This document shows, piece after piece, positions 28,750 to 37,573 of a stretch of DNA of 51,327 nucleotides. Origin of the DNA: Deltaproteobacteria bacterium (lineage in GTDB: Bacteria; Desulfobacterota; Anaeroferrophillalia; Anaeroferrophillales; Tharpellaceae). Numbering within the stretch: the stretch's first letter is position 1; the number at the start of each line of letters is the position of its first letter. The translations under genes were made by a program, and so were the position numbers. The stretch is from assembly GCA_016938065.1 (NCBI GenBank), contig JAFGVI010000133.1, forward strand, positions 1 to 51,327, given 5' to 3'. Under the pieces are notes generated by a model. It worked only from the letters and a program-made list of their open reading frames with translations. It searched no databases and was not told the DNA's origin.

Positions 28750-29994
28750 CTACTTGTTAAAAAAATAAGGGGCGATCATTCTTGCTATTTCCGAATACGA
28801 ATAATGCTTAAGTACATATTCACTACCGCGTTTCCCCATGGAAATTCTTTTTTCAGGTTCCTGATAAAGTTTTATCACGGCTTCGGCAAAAAGGTTAACA
28901 TCATACTCAGCCAGCAACCCTCCTCCAGACTCCTTCAGCACTTTTTCCTGTTCAAATATTCCTGAATTTGCCACTACCGGAATACCATGGGCCAGACTTT
29001 CATAAATTTTGGTGGGCGAACTGATAGAGTAGTAAGCAACCGGCGGAATAGCTGACAGCGTTAATGAACAATACTGCAAATGATCCTGCAAAGATTCTTT
29101 ATCGAGGTTGCCGACAAAGATTACATCCCGTTCAACTCCAAGGTCAGCGCAAATTGCCAGCAATTTTTCTTTATCTTCGGGATAAGCGAATTCTCCCATA
29201 ACTAGGAGCTTGCATTCCGGTACAGACCTTTTCACAACCTGCAAAACCCTGATCATGAAATCCGGTTTTCGCAAGAGATTTAAAGTGCCAAAATAACCGA
29301 TTACAAAGGATTCACGCGTCAGATCGTCAAACTGTTGCAGACGTCGGGGGCGCCGCTTCAACCAGTCACCATCTACACCCATAGTCAAAGGAATGCAATT
29401 CAGCACACCATATTTCTGCACCAGCTGATGGCCGAAGGACTCGGTGATCGGAAAAACTATCTCAGCTTTTTTCAAGGCAAACCCGAGAAAGAACTGATGC
29501 AAAATGCCCGAAAAGCCATTAAGATAATTTCTTATTTTTTTTCTCCCTTTACAGGAGGCAAGCCGCATCTCCCCTAACGGAGCTGAATATTGAAAAAAAT
29601 AACGATAACCGAGCCTCGTCGCAAAAAAACCGAGAAAAGCGCCGACCACCGGCTGATCACGAACAAAGGCAATAACGTATCGCTCTCCAAGCAATATTCT
29701 GAAAAATTGAATGAATTTATTTAAAGATAATACCATACTGAGCAACTTCCCAAGGTATCCCAAAGAAGTCACACCAGGAGTCGGCCATACTTCAGCGTTA
29801 TTCCACTTATAATTTCGCTTGAGACGAATATCGGTCTGCAGCAGAAAGATCACCCGGCAGAAGCCACCGATCTCCTTCGAGAACACATTCTCCAGAACCT
29901 GTTCCATATACCCGGGTTTAAATTTATAATAACTGAAGAAAACGATAGATACATCAGATGTGGAGGTATACGGACGAAAATTCTCCTGATCCAT
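28750..29994 (-). CDS. GT4-family glycosyltransferase
   Basis: The 414-residue protein has a GT-B pattern. The C-terminal half shows FVIGYFGTLNLLRKPDFM, LLVMGEFAYPE, VIFVGNL and the donor-binding segment KIYESLAHGIPVVANSG. The N-terminal half has hydrophobic stretches that may associate with the membrane. Substrates are unknown. It lies 19 bases upstream of the acetyltransferase gene and 69 bases downstream of another GT4 gene, within one minus-strand transcription unit. Codon use is A/T-leaning, like its neighbours. Confidence 0.87.
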   Translation of the reverse strand: MDQENFRPYTSTSDVSIVFFSYYKFKPGYMEQVLENVFSKEIGGFCRVIFLLQTDIRLKRNYKWNNAEVWPTPGVTSLGYLGKLLSMVLSLNKFIQFFRILLGERYVIAFVRDQPVVGAFLGFFATRLGYRYFFQYSAPLGEMRLASCKGRKKIRNYLNGFSGILHQFFLGFALKKAEIVFPITESFGHQLVQKYGVLNCIPLTMGVDGDWLKRRPRRLQQFDDLTRESFVIGYFGTLNLLRKPDFMIRVLQVVKRSVPECKLLVMGEFAYPEDKEKLLAICADLGVERDVIFVGNLDKESLQDHLQYCSLTLSAIPPVAYYSISSPTKIYESLAHGIPVVANSGIFEQEKVLKESGGGLLAEYDVNLFAEAVIKLYQEPEKRISMGKRGSEYVLKHYSYSEIARMIAPYFFNK

Positions 29995-30063
29995 GAGAAA
30001 ACCTCTGCATCAATGCAATTTTATGAAAGGTTAAAAAACTGGCTGGGAAATCTGCCAGAGCTT

Positions 30064-31203
30064 TTAAACTGAGGCCGCCCCGCGCACGCAGGTTTCAATG
30101 ATTTTCTGGAACTCGGCCCCGATTGACTCCAGTGAATGATTTTCCCGTGCATATCTGCGGGCTTTAGCACCCATACTGTCTCGTAACTGCGGATTTTTGA
30201 TTAAGTCTGCAAGATCACGACAAAGGGATTCGAAATCTCCCGAACAAAAACCCAGCCCCTGCACCGACAATAAAGCGTCGGGGTCAACAAGCAGACTCAA
30301 AACAGGAACCCCACGGAGCCAGGCCTGAATAAATACGTTGGAAAATCCTTCATAGCGACTTGTATTAACTACCGCATAAGCTTCGCCCAAAAGAGCATTG
30401 ACTTCACTCTGTCCGAGTTCACCCAAATAACTGAGAGCAGGAATAAGATCGATTTTCGCCTCTAATTCATTCTGCCACCGCTCATGGCCGGGACGTCCGA
30501 TCATTATAAACTCGACCCCGGGAACTCCTCGAAAACGCTCGGCAAGCTCGACAAACACCCAGGGCTGTTTCAAGGACTTCAAATTGGATACCCATAAAAT
30601 TTTCTTTTTAACGGGCAAGCCTTCGCTTGACTCTTCCAGAGGCGGAAGCGGATGCGGGTTTTTTAAAACAAGCGCATTGCGCTTGAATTGTCTATGCAGT
30701 TGTTCCTTCTGAAATTCGGTTTGCGCTATGAGGATATCGGCATGAGCGATGCCCCATCTTTTCAGCAGGTATACCGGGATGGACAATATCGAATGTAACG
30801 AAAATATTTTCTCGGTCCGCCCCAGATCAGCATCGCTGGCGCAGGCAAAAATAAAAGCAAACGATAATGATCTGGACAAATAATGAAGATAACCAGTTGC
30901 GCAATTAGCCATTAACTGATAGACGACGTCTGGTCTTTCACAGCTTAAAACCTTACCGATATATCTGAAATTACTCAGATAAAGATCTTGGAAAATGCGC
31001 ATCAACAACTTGCCGGGTTTGAAAAAGTAAACCCGCACACCTTCGATTTCCTCCAGACCCTGCCGCATGGGATCAACCGAAAGAAAGAATACGTCATATT
31101 TTTCCCTGTCAAGAAATGACGCCAGTTGATAAGCTCGATACTCTGCTCCGCCGGACAGAACCGGATAGAAGCTACAGAAGATGCAGACTTTGATCTTGCT
31201 CAC
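30064..31203 (-). CDS. GT4-family glycosyltransferase
   Basis: The 379-residue protein begins with the typical KVCIFCSFYPVLSGGAEYRA, where the GG segment binds acceptor or donor. The C-terminal part shows ILWVSNLKSLKQP, FIMIGRPGHE and the E-x7-E region EGFSNVFIQAWLRGVPVL. Here the second acidic position is replaced within FIQAW, a variation found in some GT4 enzymes. It likely adds a sugar to the repeat unit; donor and linkage are unknown. It lies between the other GT4 gene and a hexapeptide acyltransferase gene. Confidence 0.87.
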   Translation of the reverse strand: MSKIKVCIFCSFYPVLSGGAEYRAYQLASFLDREKYDVFFLSVDPMRQGLEEIEGVRVYFFKPGKLLMRIFQDLYLSNFRYIGKVLSCERPDVVYQLMANCATGYLHYLSRSLSFAFIFACASDADLGRTEKIFSLHSILSIPVYLLKRWGIAHADILIAQTEFQKEQLHRQFKRNALVLKNPHPLPPLEESSEGLPVKKKILWVSNLKSLKQPWVFVELAERFRGVPGVEFIMIGRPGHERWQNELEAKIDLIPALSYLGELGQSEVNALLGEAYAVVNTSRYEGFSNVFIQAWLRGVPVLSLLVDPDALLSVQGLGFCSGDFESLCRDLADLIKNPQLRDSMGAKARRYARENHSLESIGAEFQKIIETCVRGAASV

Positions 31204-31294
31204 GAACAGTTCCTTCGATCTTTACAGTGGTAATTGATCAGGAAACTGCCCCATAACGAAAACTTGTGACAAGCAGACTGGCAATCAGACAACA

Positions 31295-31990
31295 TTATAA
31301 CCCCGCATCTTTCAAAAAACTGTCAAAGCCGTCATACAACGGCGTATGCTGATTTTTGTAATGAGCGTAAGCTTCTCCCAGCTGTTTCTCCATCATATTT
31401 CCCGCCAGCCGTTGGTCACGGTTAAGAAACAAAGGAAACTCTTCCCAGAAATCGTCAATACGCGGACGCCGATGCAGGTTTTTCTTAATGCTTCGAGCGT
31501 ATGCCCTGGCTTCATCAACATATAACTGTTTTCGCTTATTATAATAATCTTCAATAGTGCAAATAAACTTTGCGGGGTTGCCGGCAAAAACTGAATCCGA
31601 AGGGATGTCATGATTCACCAGAGAACAGGCACCGATAATACAATTATCACCGATCGTAACACCTTTTAGAATAACTGAACCGGTTCCGACGAAGACATTA
31701 TTCTTTATACATACACCACCGGATGAAGCCAAAAGTTCATGGTAAAGATTTTTTAAAACAAACCAATCATAACCGTGGGTTAAGATAACACAACCACTGG
31801 TTATACAAACATTGTCACCTATTTCAAGAAGTGAAGGGCGGGTTACATCGACAAAAATATTGTTAAGACCAAACCACCTGACCCCCTGCCCGACAGTACA
31901 CCCTTTTTTTCTTAACCAGGCGTTGAACCTTGCACTGCTTGTCTTGGCCCAACGACGCTCTATCACGGAGATTATTCTTTTATAAGACAT
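31295..31990 (-). CDS. Left-handed beta-helix (hexapeptide) acyltransferase
   Basis: The 231-residue protein contains hexapeptide repeats at about residues 45-140, for example VFVGTGSVILKGVTIGDNCI and ACSLVNHDIPSDSVFAGNPA, ending in the typical AGNPAKFI. This is the WbbJ/LpxA-like fold; family members are acetyl- or other acyl-CoA-dependent O- or N-acyltransferases. It probably acetylates a sugar of the repeat unit. The C-terminal extension of about 80 residues is charged and of unknown use. It lies 21 bases downstream of the wzx gene, so the two are co-transcribed. Confidence 0.86.
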   Translation of the reverse strand: MSYKRIISVIERRWAKTSSARFNAWLRKKGCTVGQGVRWFGLNNIFVDVTRPSLLEIGDNVCITSGCVILTHGYDWFVLKNLYHELLASSGGVCIKNNVFVGTGSVILKGVTIGDNCIIGACSLVNHDIPSDSVFAGNPAKFICTIEDYYNKRKQLYVDEARAYARSIKKNLHRRPRIDDFWEEFPLFLNRDQRLAGNMMEKQLGEAYAHYKNQHTPLYDGFDSFLKDAGL

Positions 31991-32011
31991 CGCTTATCTT
32001 TTTCTTAGTGA

Positions 32012-33514
32012 TCAAAAATAAAAGATGGGTACGGGAAGAGACTGATTTATCCATCTACGCTCTTCAGTGGAAAACGGTTTGATAACAAAAGATAATGCAG
32101 CATAAATCAGCATTCCAGAAAAAAGTACAGCCAGTAGTGAAGGTAAACCCGTCACAAAATGTTTTGCAACCCCGAGAAAGAGGCTGAGGACAACAGTATT
32201 TATCATAATTATCGCCATACCCCGCCAATCCAACCTTAATCCTACATATTTTTTCGCAAAATAGTAACAAAAAAGATCTCGCATAACAGCTGCAGAGCAG
32301 GTAACAACAACCACGCCGATAACTCCAAGATGCCTTACCACCAACAGAGCTGCACCAAGATTATAGACGGCGAATATTTTACTGTAAAAATTAATTTCAA
32401 CTTTTTCTATAGCCTGCAGAACCAACCATGTCGGAGTAGAATATATTCCTAAAACCCGACTGACGGCGAGCACCCCCAACACCACCAGCGATGATAAATA
32501 ATCCTGTTTAAAAACATAGATTATAATCTTATCCCCCAGAACCAAGAGACCTGCCATTAATGGAATCACAAAGAAAGCGCCCATTTTATTGAGCAGATTA
32601 AACATGGCGACAAGATGCCCCTCGTTGCCGCTTTGCGCATATTTTGAGAAAAAAGACGGTTTGATAACATCTATCAGAACAACATGGGGCAGACACCTGA
32701 GCAACATCGAGATAACCCTGTCCGCAAAAGCATAACCGGCCACCTCCGTGGGCCCAAGATAAGCACTGATAATGAAAAAATCAGTTGAGACGCCGATAAT
32801 TGAGGCTCCAAGTTCGTTCAGTGATGAGAATCCGGCATACCTTAAATACCTGCGTAGATTTAGCGGTTTTACTATAGCAGTTTTCGGCAGATGCCAATAA
32901 AATTTAGTAAAATAGAAGATCAGCTGAAACCCCAGCCACATCATCCAGGAGATGACTTCGGCCCAGATTACCCCTTGAATTCCCCAATTCATATTTAAAA
33001 AGAAAAATATCAATATACCACGAAACAAGGCATAAATGGTTCGTGCAATCGCAGCATATTTATGCAGAAAAAGGGCATGCAATGCACTGCCCAATAGATT
33101 AACTTCAAGAAAAACAACTATTCCCCAAGCAAAAACATTAAAATACCTCAGCCAGTCCGGCACATTCAGAATATGCCCAACCAGATCATGACATAAATAA
33201 AAAACGATTATGGTGGCACAGGAAAGGATAAAACGTAATATCAGGCCCTTGTTAATCAGGCTTTTCACGGCAGCGAAATCCTCATGCTGCATCGCTTCCG
33301 GAATAAAGCGCTGAAAGACCTCGGGAATACCACAGGATGAAATTACTGCAATATATGTTATCAACGAATAAAGGAGAGAATAGATGCCGTACTCTTTCAA
33401 TGTAAGAGTACGTATTATGAAGGTGGTGACAAAAAAACCGACACACAATGTGCCCACGACACTGACCAGCGTCCAGACCACACTGCTTCTGATAGACCGA
33501 TAAAGAGTTGACAC
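32012..33514 (-). CDS. Wzx-type polysaccharide flippase
   Basis: Wzx proteins flip undecaprenyl-linked repeat units across the inner membrane. The 500-residue protein has about 12-14 hydrophobic segments throughout and begins with the family pattern SSVVWTLVSVVGTLCVGFFV and LTLKEYGIYSLLYSL. Its early segment GIPEVFQRFIPEA is typical of the oligosaccharide flippase family. It is the first gene inside the block bracketed by repeats; copy B lies upstream. Export of the repeat unit made by the neighbouring glycosyltransferases is its likely role. Confidence 0.9.
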   Translation of the reverse strand: MSTLYRSIRSSVVWTLVSVVGTLCVGFFVTTFIIRTLTLKEYGIYSLLYSLITYIAVISSCGIPEVFQRFIPEAMQHEDFAAVKSLINKGLILRFILSCATIIVFYLCHDLVGHILNVPDWLRYFNVFAWGIVVFLEVNLLGSALHALFLHKYAAIARTIYALFRGILIFFFLNMNWGIQGVIWAEVISWMMWLGFQLIFYFTKFYWHLPKTAIVKPLNLRRYLRYAGFSSLNELGASIIGVSTDFFIISAYLGPTEVAGYAFADRVISMLLRCLPHVVLIDVIKPSFFSKYAQSGNEGHLVAMFNLLNKMGAFFVIPLMAGLLVLGDKIIIYVFKQDYLSSLVVLGVLAVSRVLGIYSTPTWLVLQAIEKVEINFYSKIFAVYNLGAALLVVRHLGVIGVVVVTCSAAVMRDLFCYYFAKKYVGLRLDWRGMAIIMINTVVLSLFLGVAKHFVTGLPSLLAVLFSGMLIYAALSFVIKPFSTEERRWINQSLPVPIFYF

Positions 33515-33634
33515 TGTAGTTGGCAGCCGAAAATGTAGGAATTGGGAATCAGTACCTAACAGGTTATTTTCAGATTGAAAAAACCGGAAAAATATTCTGA
33601 CGAGAGTAATTGCCTGAGGGCAACGCCCGCGTTA

Positions 33635-33793
33635 GTGCCCTACAGGTTGTTTTCTTATTTTTTCAACTGTTTTTTCACAACAACAAAAACAAGAAAACGT
33701 TCTGATAAGAGCACTTATTTGCGACCAACTTAAATACCTTTAGGTACGGGCCGTAAAGGCCCCTTAGGTTGCGGGGCTCGCTCCCGCATTAGG
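33635..33793. repeat. Structured intergenic direct repeat, copy B
   Basis: This 159-base element is the second copy of the element at 22331-22463, same orientation. The exact 25-base block is at 33699-33723, GGGCCGTAAAGG at 33748-33759, TTGCGGGGCTCGC at 33769-33781 and CCCGCATTAGG at 33783-33793. It carries an extra 24 or so bases (about 33724-33747) holding the palindrome TACCTTTAGGTA. A similar CCCGCGTTAG lies at its left edge (33626-33635). It separates the beta-helix gene from wzx. About 130 bases on its right, up to 33924, hold nothing I recognise. Confidence 0.85.
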
Positions 33794-33924
33794 TTTTACC
33801 GGAAAACTCCCGCATCAAGCTCAGGATGAATTTTCCGAACTCTATTTCAAGAAAATCCCGGCATGCAGTAAAACTCCAGACCACACTCTCTTTACATAGA
33901 GAACAAGTCCATTGCCCCCTGATA

Positions 33925-35772
33925 TTACTGCGGAATCCTGAGGTTCTTGGGCTTTTCCAGGGTCGGCTTTTCAATAAAAAGTTCATAAGCGCCGATATCA
34001 GGTGCCGAGCCGTAAAAAGCCATAGCAATGCCGACTCCTCTCTCGTAGGCGACCGGCTTATCTATGACTATCACATTCCCGTCATAGTCCGCACTCAGCA
34101 CCTTCAGCCTAGTGGTTGCGCCTGCCAACTGCACTGTATCTCCGGGCACAAGACCAAAACCATCACAAAAATATCCGGCATCGGCTACTTTAATTGACGA
34201 TCCCATACCCGACTCCAGAGCAGTGGTCAAAAAACAACCCGCATCCACCATCGTCGAGTCTGATTGCAGCAGATAATTATGATTAGCCGCATCGACCATT
34301 AAGGGGTTTATTTCTAAATTATCCTGCATGTATTGAGGTTGCATAGCGGAAAGGGCCTTGACTCCAAGAACTTTCGAACGAATACTGACATTTGCCTCGT
34401 TAAAGAAGTCATTGGAGACGAAAATATTGCCTGTCATTGCAGCCGTTTCAATGAAAGCCTGATAAGAGCTGCCCGGCTTGCATGAAATATTGTTTTTGAA
34501 AACGTTGTTGACGCAGGTTCCAGCATACTCGTGAATGCCGATGTCATATACTTCTAGAGAGCCGCTCTTACTTACATGCGTGTTGCCGCACAAGGTGTTG
34601 TTATATATTCTGCCGCCTGCGATTGTTCTTCCATCGGTTGTATAAACAACAATTCCGGCATTACAATTATAAAAAACATTACCATTGACAATAACATTGC
34701 TCGAATCGATTTGCATACCGTAACCTGTGCAGTCATAAACTACATTGTTTCTCCAGACTTCACGGTTGGTATTGAAATTTGCACCACATCCAGACCCTCT
34801 GGTCATATGTAATCTGTTGTTCTGAATAATATTATGATGATTGTCCGAGCTTTTCCCATTAGAGTTGATGGCATTATGACCGCAAACAAAAATACTGTTC
34901 CCGTCGATAAGATTGTGATGCCCATTGACATAAACCCCGTCTCCACCGTTCCAGAACCAGGCGCCAACACAGGAAATATTATTTGCCGAGACAATATTGT
35001 AGTTGCTTTGACTCTGGAAATAAACCCCATAACCGGCAGCATAATTAATCTCCAGATCCTGAAATCTGCAATAATTACAGGCATTCAGCTTGAGGCCATT
35101 CTGCACCCATTGAAACTTCAGACCCTCAATGCTTACATAATCCTTACTGGAAAATCCACCGCCATTGCCAACCGACGTTCGCATTATATGGCCGGCAGGA
35201 TTATCACCCGCCTTTGTCCATACATATATCCTGAGCGCAACCTTGTCGTAAAAATATTTTCCGGGGCCATCGACCTGCTCTAGTCCCGACATAGGCCAAT
35301 AGGAATAATAATCACCCGAAGACGAATATGTATCTTCCCATACCCCGGAAGCGTATTGCGGAGCCGCCGCCCAGTAAACAGATGAATCGGCAACCTGCTC
35401 CCAGTCTGTAAGACTTCTTGAGCGGTCTAAAACCGGTTTTTCACCCGGATAGGCTTTATAAGCTATAAAGTTGCCCGCTGTTCCGGAATTGACTGGTGCA
35501 ATGGTTCCGTCGTAAACCCCTGCGCGAAAGAATGCAGTATCGCCCGGTTGCAGGGATGAATTAGCCTTAGCCACTGTTTGCCATGGTGCGGACAAGGTCC
35601 CGGGATTGGTATCCCGGCCGTTTACTGCAACATAGTAATCAGCACCCAGAACGGAACCACAGCAAATCAACAGATATACTACGGCAAGACTCACAAAAAT
35701 AACATTGAAAACCAATTTTTTCATTATGCTACTCAAAATTTCATCCTCACAGCGACAGTTACTCTTTTTCAT
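33925..35772 (-). CDS. Secreted right-handed parallel beta-helix protein
   Basis: The 615-residue protein has a hydrophobic signal segment (about residues 18-43) and a mature start ADYYVAVNGRDTNPGT, followed by NPGTLSAPWQTVAKA, the usual entry of pectate-lyase-like beta-helices. Many N-rich coils follow (NNVVYDCTGYGMQI, NVFYNCNAGIVVY), closing at DIGAYELF. Such folds include polysaccharide lyases, epimerases and hydrolases; catalytic residues cannot be assigned by eye. AGGGGG lies 6-7 bases before ATG 35772. ATG 35724 would give a more typical signal peptide but has a weak site. It sits 33 bases downstream of the Wzy-like gene. Confidence 0.82.
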   Translation of the reverse strand: MKKSNCRCEDEILSSIMKKLVFNVIFVSLAVVYLLICCGSVLGADYYVAVNGRDTNPGTLSAPWQTVAKANSSLQPGDTAFFRAGVYDGTIAPVNSGTAGNFIAYKAYPGEKPVLDRSRSLTDWEQVADSSVYWAAAPQYASGVWEDTYSSSGDYYSYWPMSGLEQVDGPGKYFYDKVALRIYVWTKAGDNPAGHIMRTSVGNGGGFSSKDYVSIEGLKFQWVQNGLKLNACNYCRFQDLEINYAAGYGVYFQSQSNYNIVSANNISCVGAWFWNGGDGVYVNGHHNLIDGNSIFVCGHNAINSNGKSSDNHHNIIQNNRLHMTRGSGCGANFNTNREVWRNNVVYDCTGYGMQIDSSNVIVNGNVFYNCNAGIVVYTTDGRTIAGGRIYNNTLCGNTHVSKSGSLEVYDIGIHEYAGTCVNNVFKNNISCKPGSSYQAFIETAAMTGNIFVSNDFFNEANVSIRSKVLGVKALSAMQPQYMQDNLEINPLMVDAANHNYLLQSDSTMVDAGCFLTTALESGMGSSIKVADAGYFCDGFGLVPGDTVQLAGATTRLKVLSADYDGNVIVIDKPVAYERGVGIAMAFYGSAPDIGAYELFIEKPTLEKPKNLRIPQ

Positions 35773-35805
35773 CCTGCACCCCCTTTGAAAACAAAGGCAG
35801 AAGCC

Positions 35806-37128
35806 TTACTCTAATTTTTCACCCAGATTAACAAAACACAAGCTGCGGGTTAAATTGATCCGGAAAAACATTAATGCCATAACATAGAAATAAACCGGCA
35901 CCAGCGTATCTCCCAATAAAGAAGTAGTATTATATAAAAAATATACATAGGCCTGAATTGTTGCAAACACAACCGTACCCATTGCCATCGCCTTCCACCA
36001 GACCTCTGTTTCCCGCTTGAACCAGCTGAAGCTGCGTTTGACAAAGACCAAAAAAATATAGCTGAAAATCAGCATACCCGCAAAACCATACTCCATCAGC
36101 AGATGAGTCATGCCGGTCTTGCCATAACTGTTAAGATAAGGATAAAGTTTCATATCTATCTTACCTCCGCTGCGAATAGCTGAATTGGTTAAAACTCCTG
36201 GCCCAAAACCGAAAAAAAGATGCCCGGCCCCGGCTTCCTCTAAAGTATTCAGAGTAAGTTCAATTGTAGAAAACCGACCACCTGCCCGACCTGAATGCTG
36301 GTCTTTTTTTGATTCATATTTTCTCGCATAGTCAAGAACATATTCATAACTGGCACTGCCGCCGGCCTTTCTTTCAGGATTTAATGAGACGATGGTTTTC
36401 ATCATAAGAAACTGAGAAACTAAAACTCCAATCAAGGCAAAACACAAGACCGATGCCTTTCTTAAAAACGAAGTTTTTTTTCCAATAACTAATCCCAGAT
36501 AATAGATCCCGAAAAAAGTAATCGGATACAAGAAAAACAGGACTCTTTTGGCTCCGGCTATACCAAACAGAATAAAGCCGATACCAAGTATAATGAACAC
36601 AGGTTTCCTCTTCCAGAAAATATAAAACCCGGAAAGAAACCCCAGGGCAACAATGGGAATTACTGGAGTTATGCCTCCACCATGTCCCGCATATGTACCA
36701 ATAGTCAGCTCAGAAACTCCGTAATAGCAGAATCTGAGTGCCGAGGCCGGCAGCTGCAATAGAAACAAAACATAAAGTAAACGGTTAACTTTATTAAACT
36801 GCGCCTCATCCCATATTAGATTAATGACAGCCAGATAAAAAATATAAAATCTTAAAACAGGGCGGATACCAACTATAAATCTGAGATCCAAAGAACCGTT
36901 GAAGACAGCCGACGAAGCCGCAATCAGAATAAAGGCCAGATAAAACTGCCATAAATCCAGCCTCACTATTAAACCCTTGACAGACCTTAGAAAAAGAGCA
37001 TAACAGAGCAAAAAATAAATCAGCACTTCTGTCAGCAGAGTAAAATAATTCGGAATCAACCCGTAATCAACAAATAAATTGCCAAAAAAAGCCACAATGA
37101 AAATTTGTACGATTACAGCAAAAGCCAT
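35806..37128 (-). CDS. O-antigen polymerase/ligase-type (Wzy/WaaL-like) membrane protein
   Basis: The 440-residue protein has about 10-12 membrane helices and a large periplasmic loop (about residues 245-335) with FGFGPGVL, as in the Wzy_C/O-antigen ligase family. It would polymerise repeat units or ligate chains in the periplasm after Wzx flipping. Sequence alone cannot separate polymerase from ligase. The ribosome site before ATG 37128 is only a GAG about 9 bases away. Upstream is a 445-base gene-free gap, so it may start a transcription unit. Confidence 0.85.
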   Translation of the reverse strand: MAFAVIVQIFIVAFFGNLFVDYGLIPNYFTLLTEVLIYFLLCYALFLRSVKGLIVRLDLWQFYLAFILIAASSAVFNGSLDLRFIVGIRPVLRFYIFYLAVINLIWDEAQFNKVNRLLYVLFLLQLPASALRFCYYGVSELTIGTYAGHGGGITPVIPIVALGFLSGFYIFWKRKPVFIILGIGFILFGIAGAKRVLFFLYPITFFGIYYLGLVIGKKTSFLRKASVLCFALIGVLVSQFLMMKTIVSLNPERKAGGSASYEYVLDYARKYESKKDQHSGRAGGRFSTIELTLNTLEEAGAGHLFFGFGPGVLTNSAIRSGGKIDMKLYPYLNSYGKTGMTHLLMEYGFAGMLIFSYIFLVFVKRSFSWFKRETEVWWKAMAMGTVVFATIQAYVYFLYNTTSLLGDTLVPVYFYVMALMFFRINLTRSLCFVNLGEKLE

Positions 37129-37573
37129 AAATTAAGCTCACAAATTATCCGCAAAAAATCGATCAGACCGACCTGGCCGCAGGCACTACGGCTGCAGAAC
37201 GTACGAAAGTTACATATTCTGTCTGTCCTAACAACATGAACGTAACCCGGAAGACACCAGGCGAAAGTTGAGAGACTTAAACGGCCGCAACTACAATCAG
37301 CGAAAATCATAACCCTTCAGAATGCTCACAGAGAAAAACGACGAAAATCTACGATATGTTGCAAAGAACCTGAACCCTTGCTAATGTGAGATATGGCTGA
37401 ATGGACACCTGTTTTTTCAGCCGACAAACGCAGTCCAGCTCAATATGTAATGCAAGAGCCGAGCCCTGAAAACCGGTAATACTGTGACGGTGGCAGTCAA
37501 CTCCACAACCAAATGGAAATTGCGACAACCTCCGCACCTTCAACCTCGCTCCATGAAGCTTCCGAAGCAAATT
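37129..37573. other. 445-base stretch without a recognisable gene
   Basis: Only short open frames without ribosome sites or known motifs are seen, on both strands. These include a 28-codon plus-strand frame at 37393-37479 and minus-strand frames of about 65-73 codons. It separates the Wzy-like gene from the dehydrogenase gene and marks the change from A/T-rich to more GC-rich coding sequence. It could be a decayed gene, a junction of acquired DNA or a leader with promoter. Confidence 0.45.

Noticed and set aside
22331-33793. Repeats considered as integron attC sites
   Set aside because: GTTAG and CCTAA-like ends occur, but the full attC core sites and arm symmetry are not met, and no integrase is nearby.
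22331-33793. Repeats considered as insertion-sequence ends
   Set aside because: They are direct, not inverted, and no transposase or target duplication is visible.
33789-34028. 79-codon minus-strand frame next to repeat copy B
   Set aside because: Overlaps the end of the beta-helix gene in another frame and has no start signal.
37349-37570. 73-codon minus-strand frame in the 445-base gap
   Set aside because: No ribosome site, no homology recognised, composition not protein-like.
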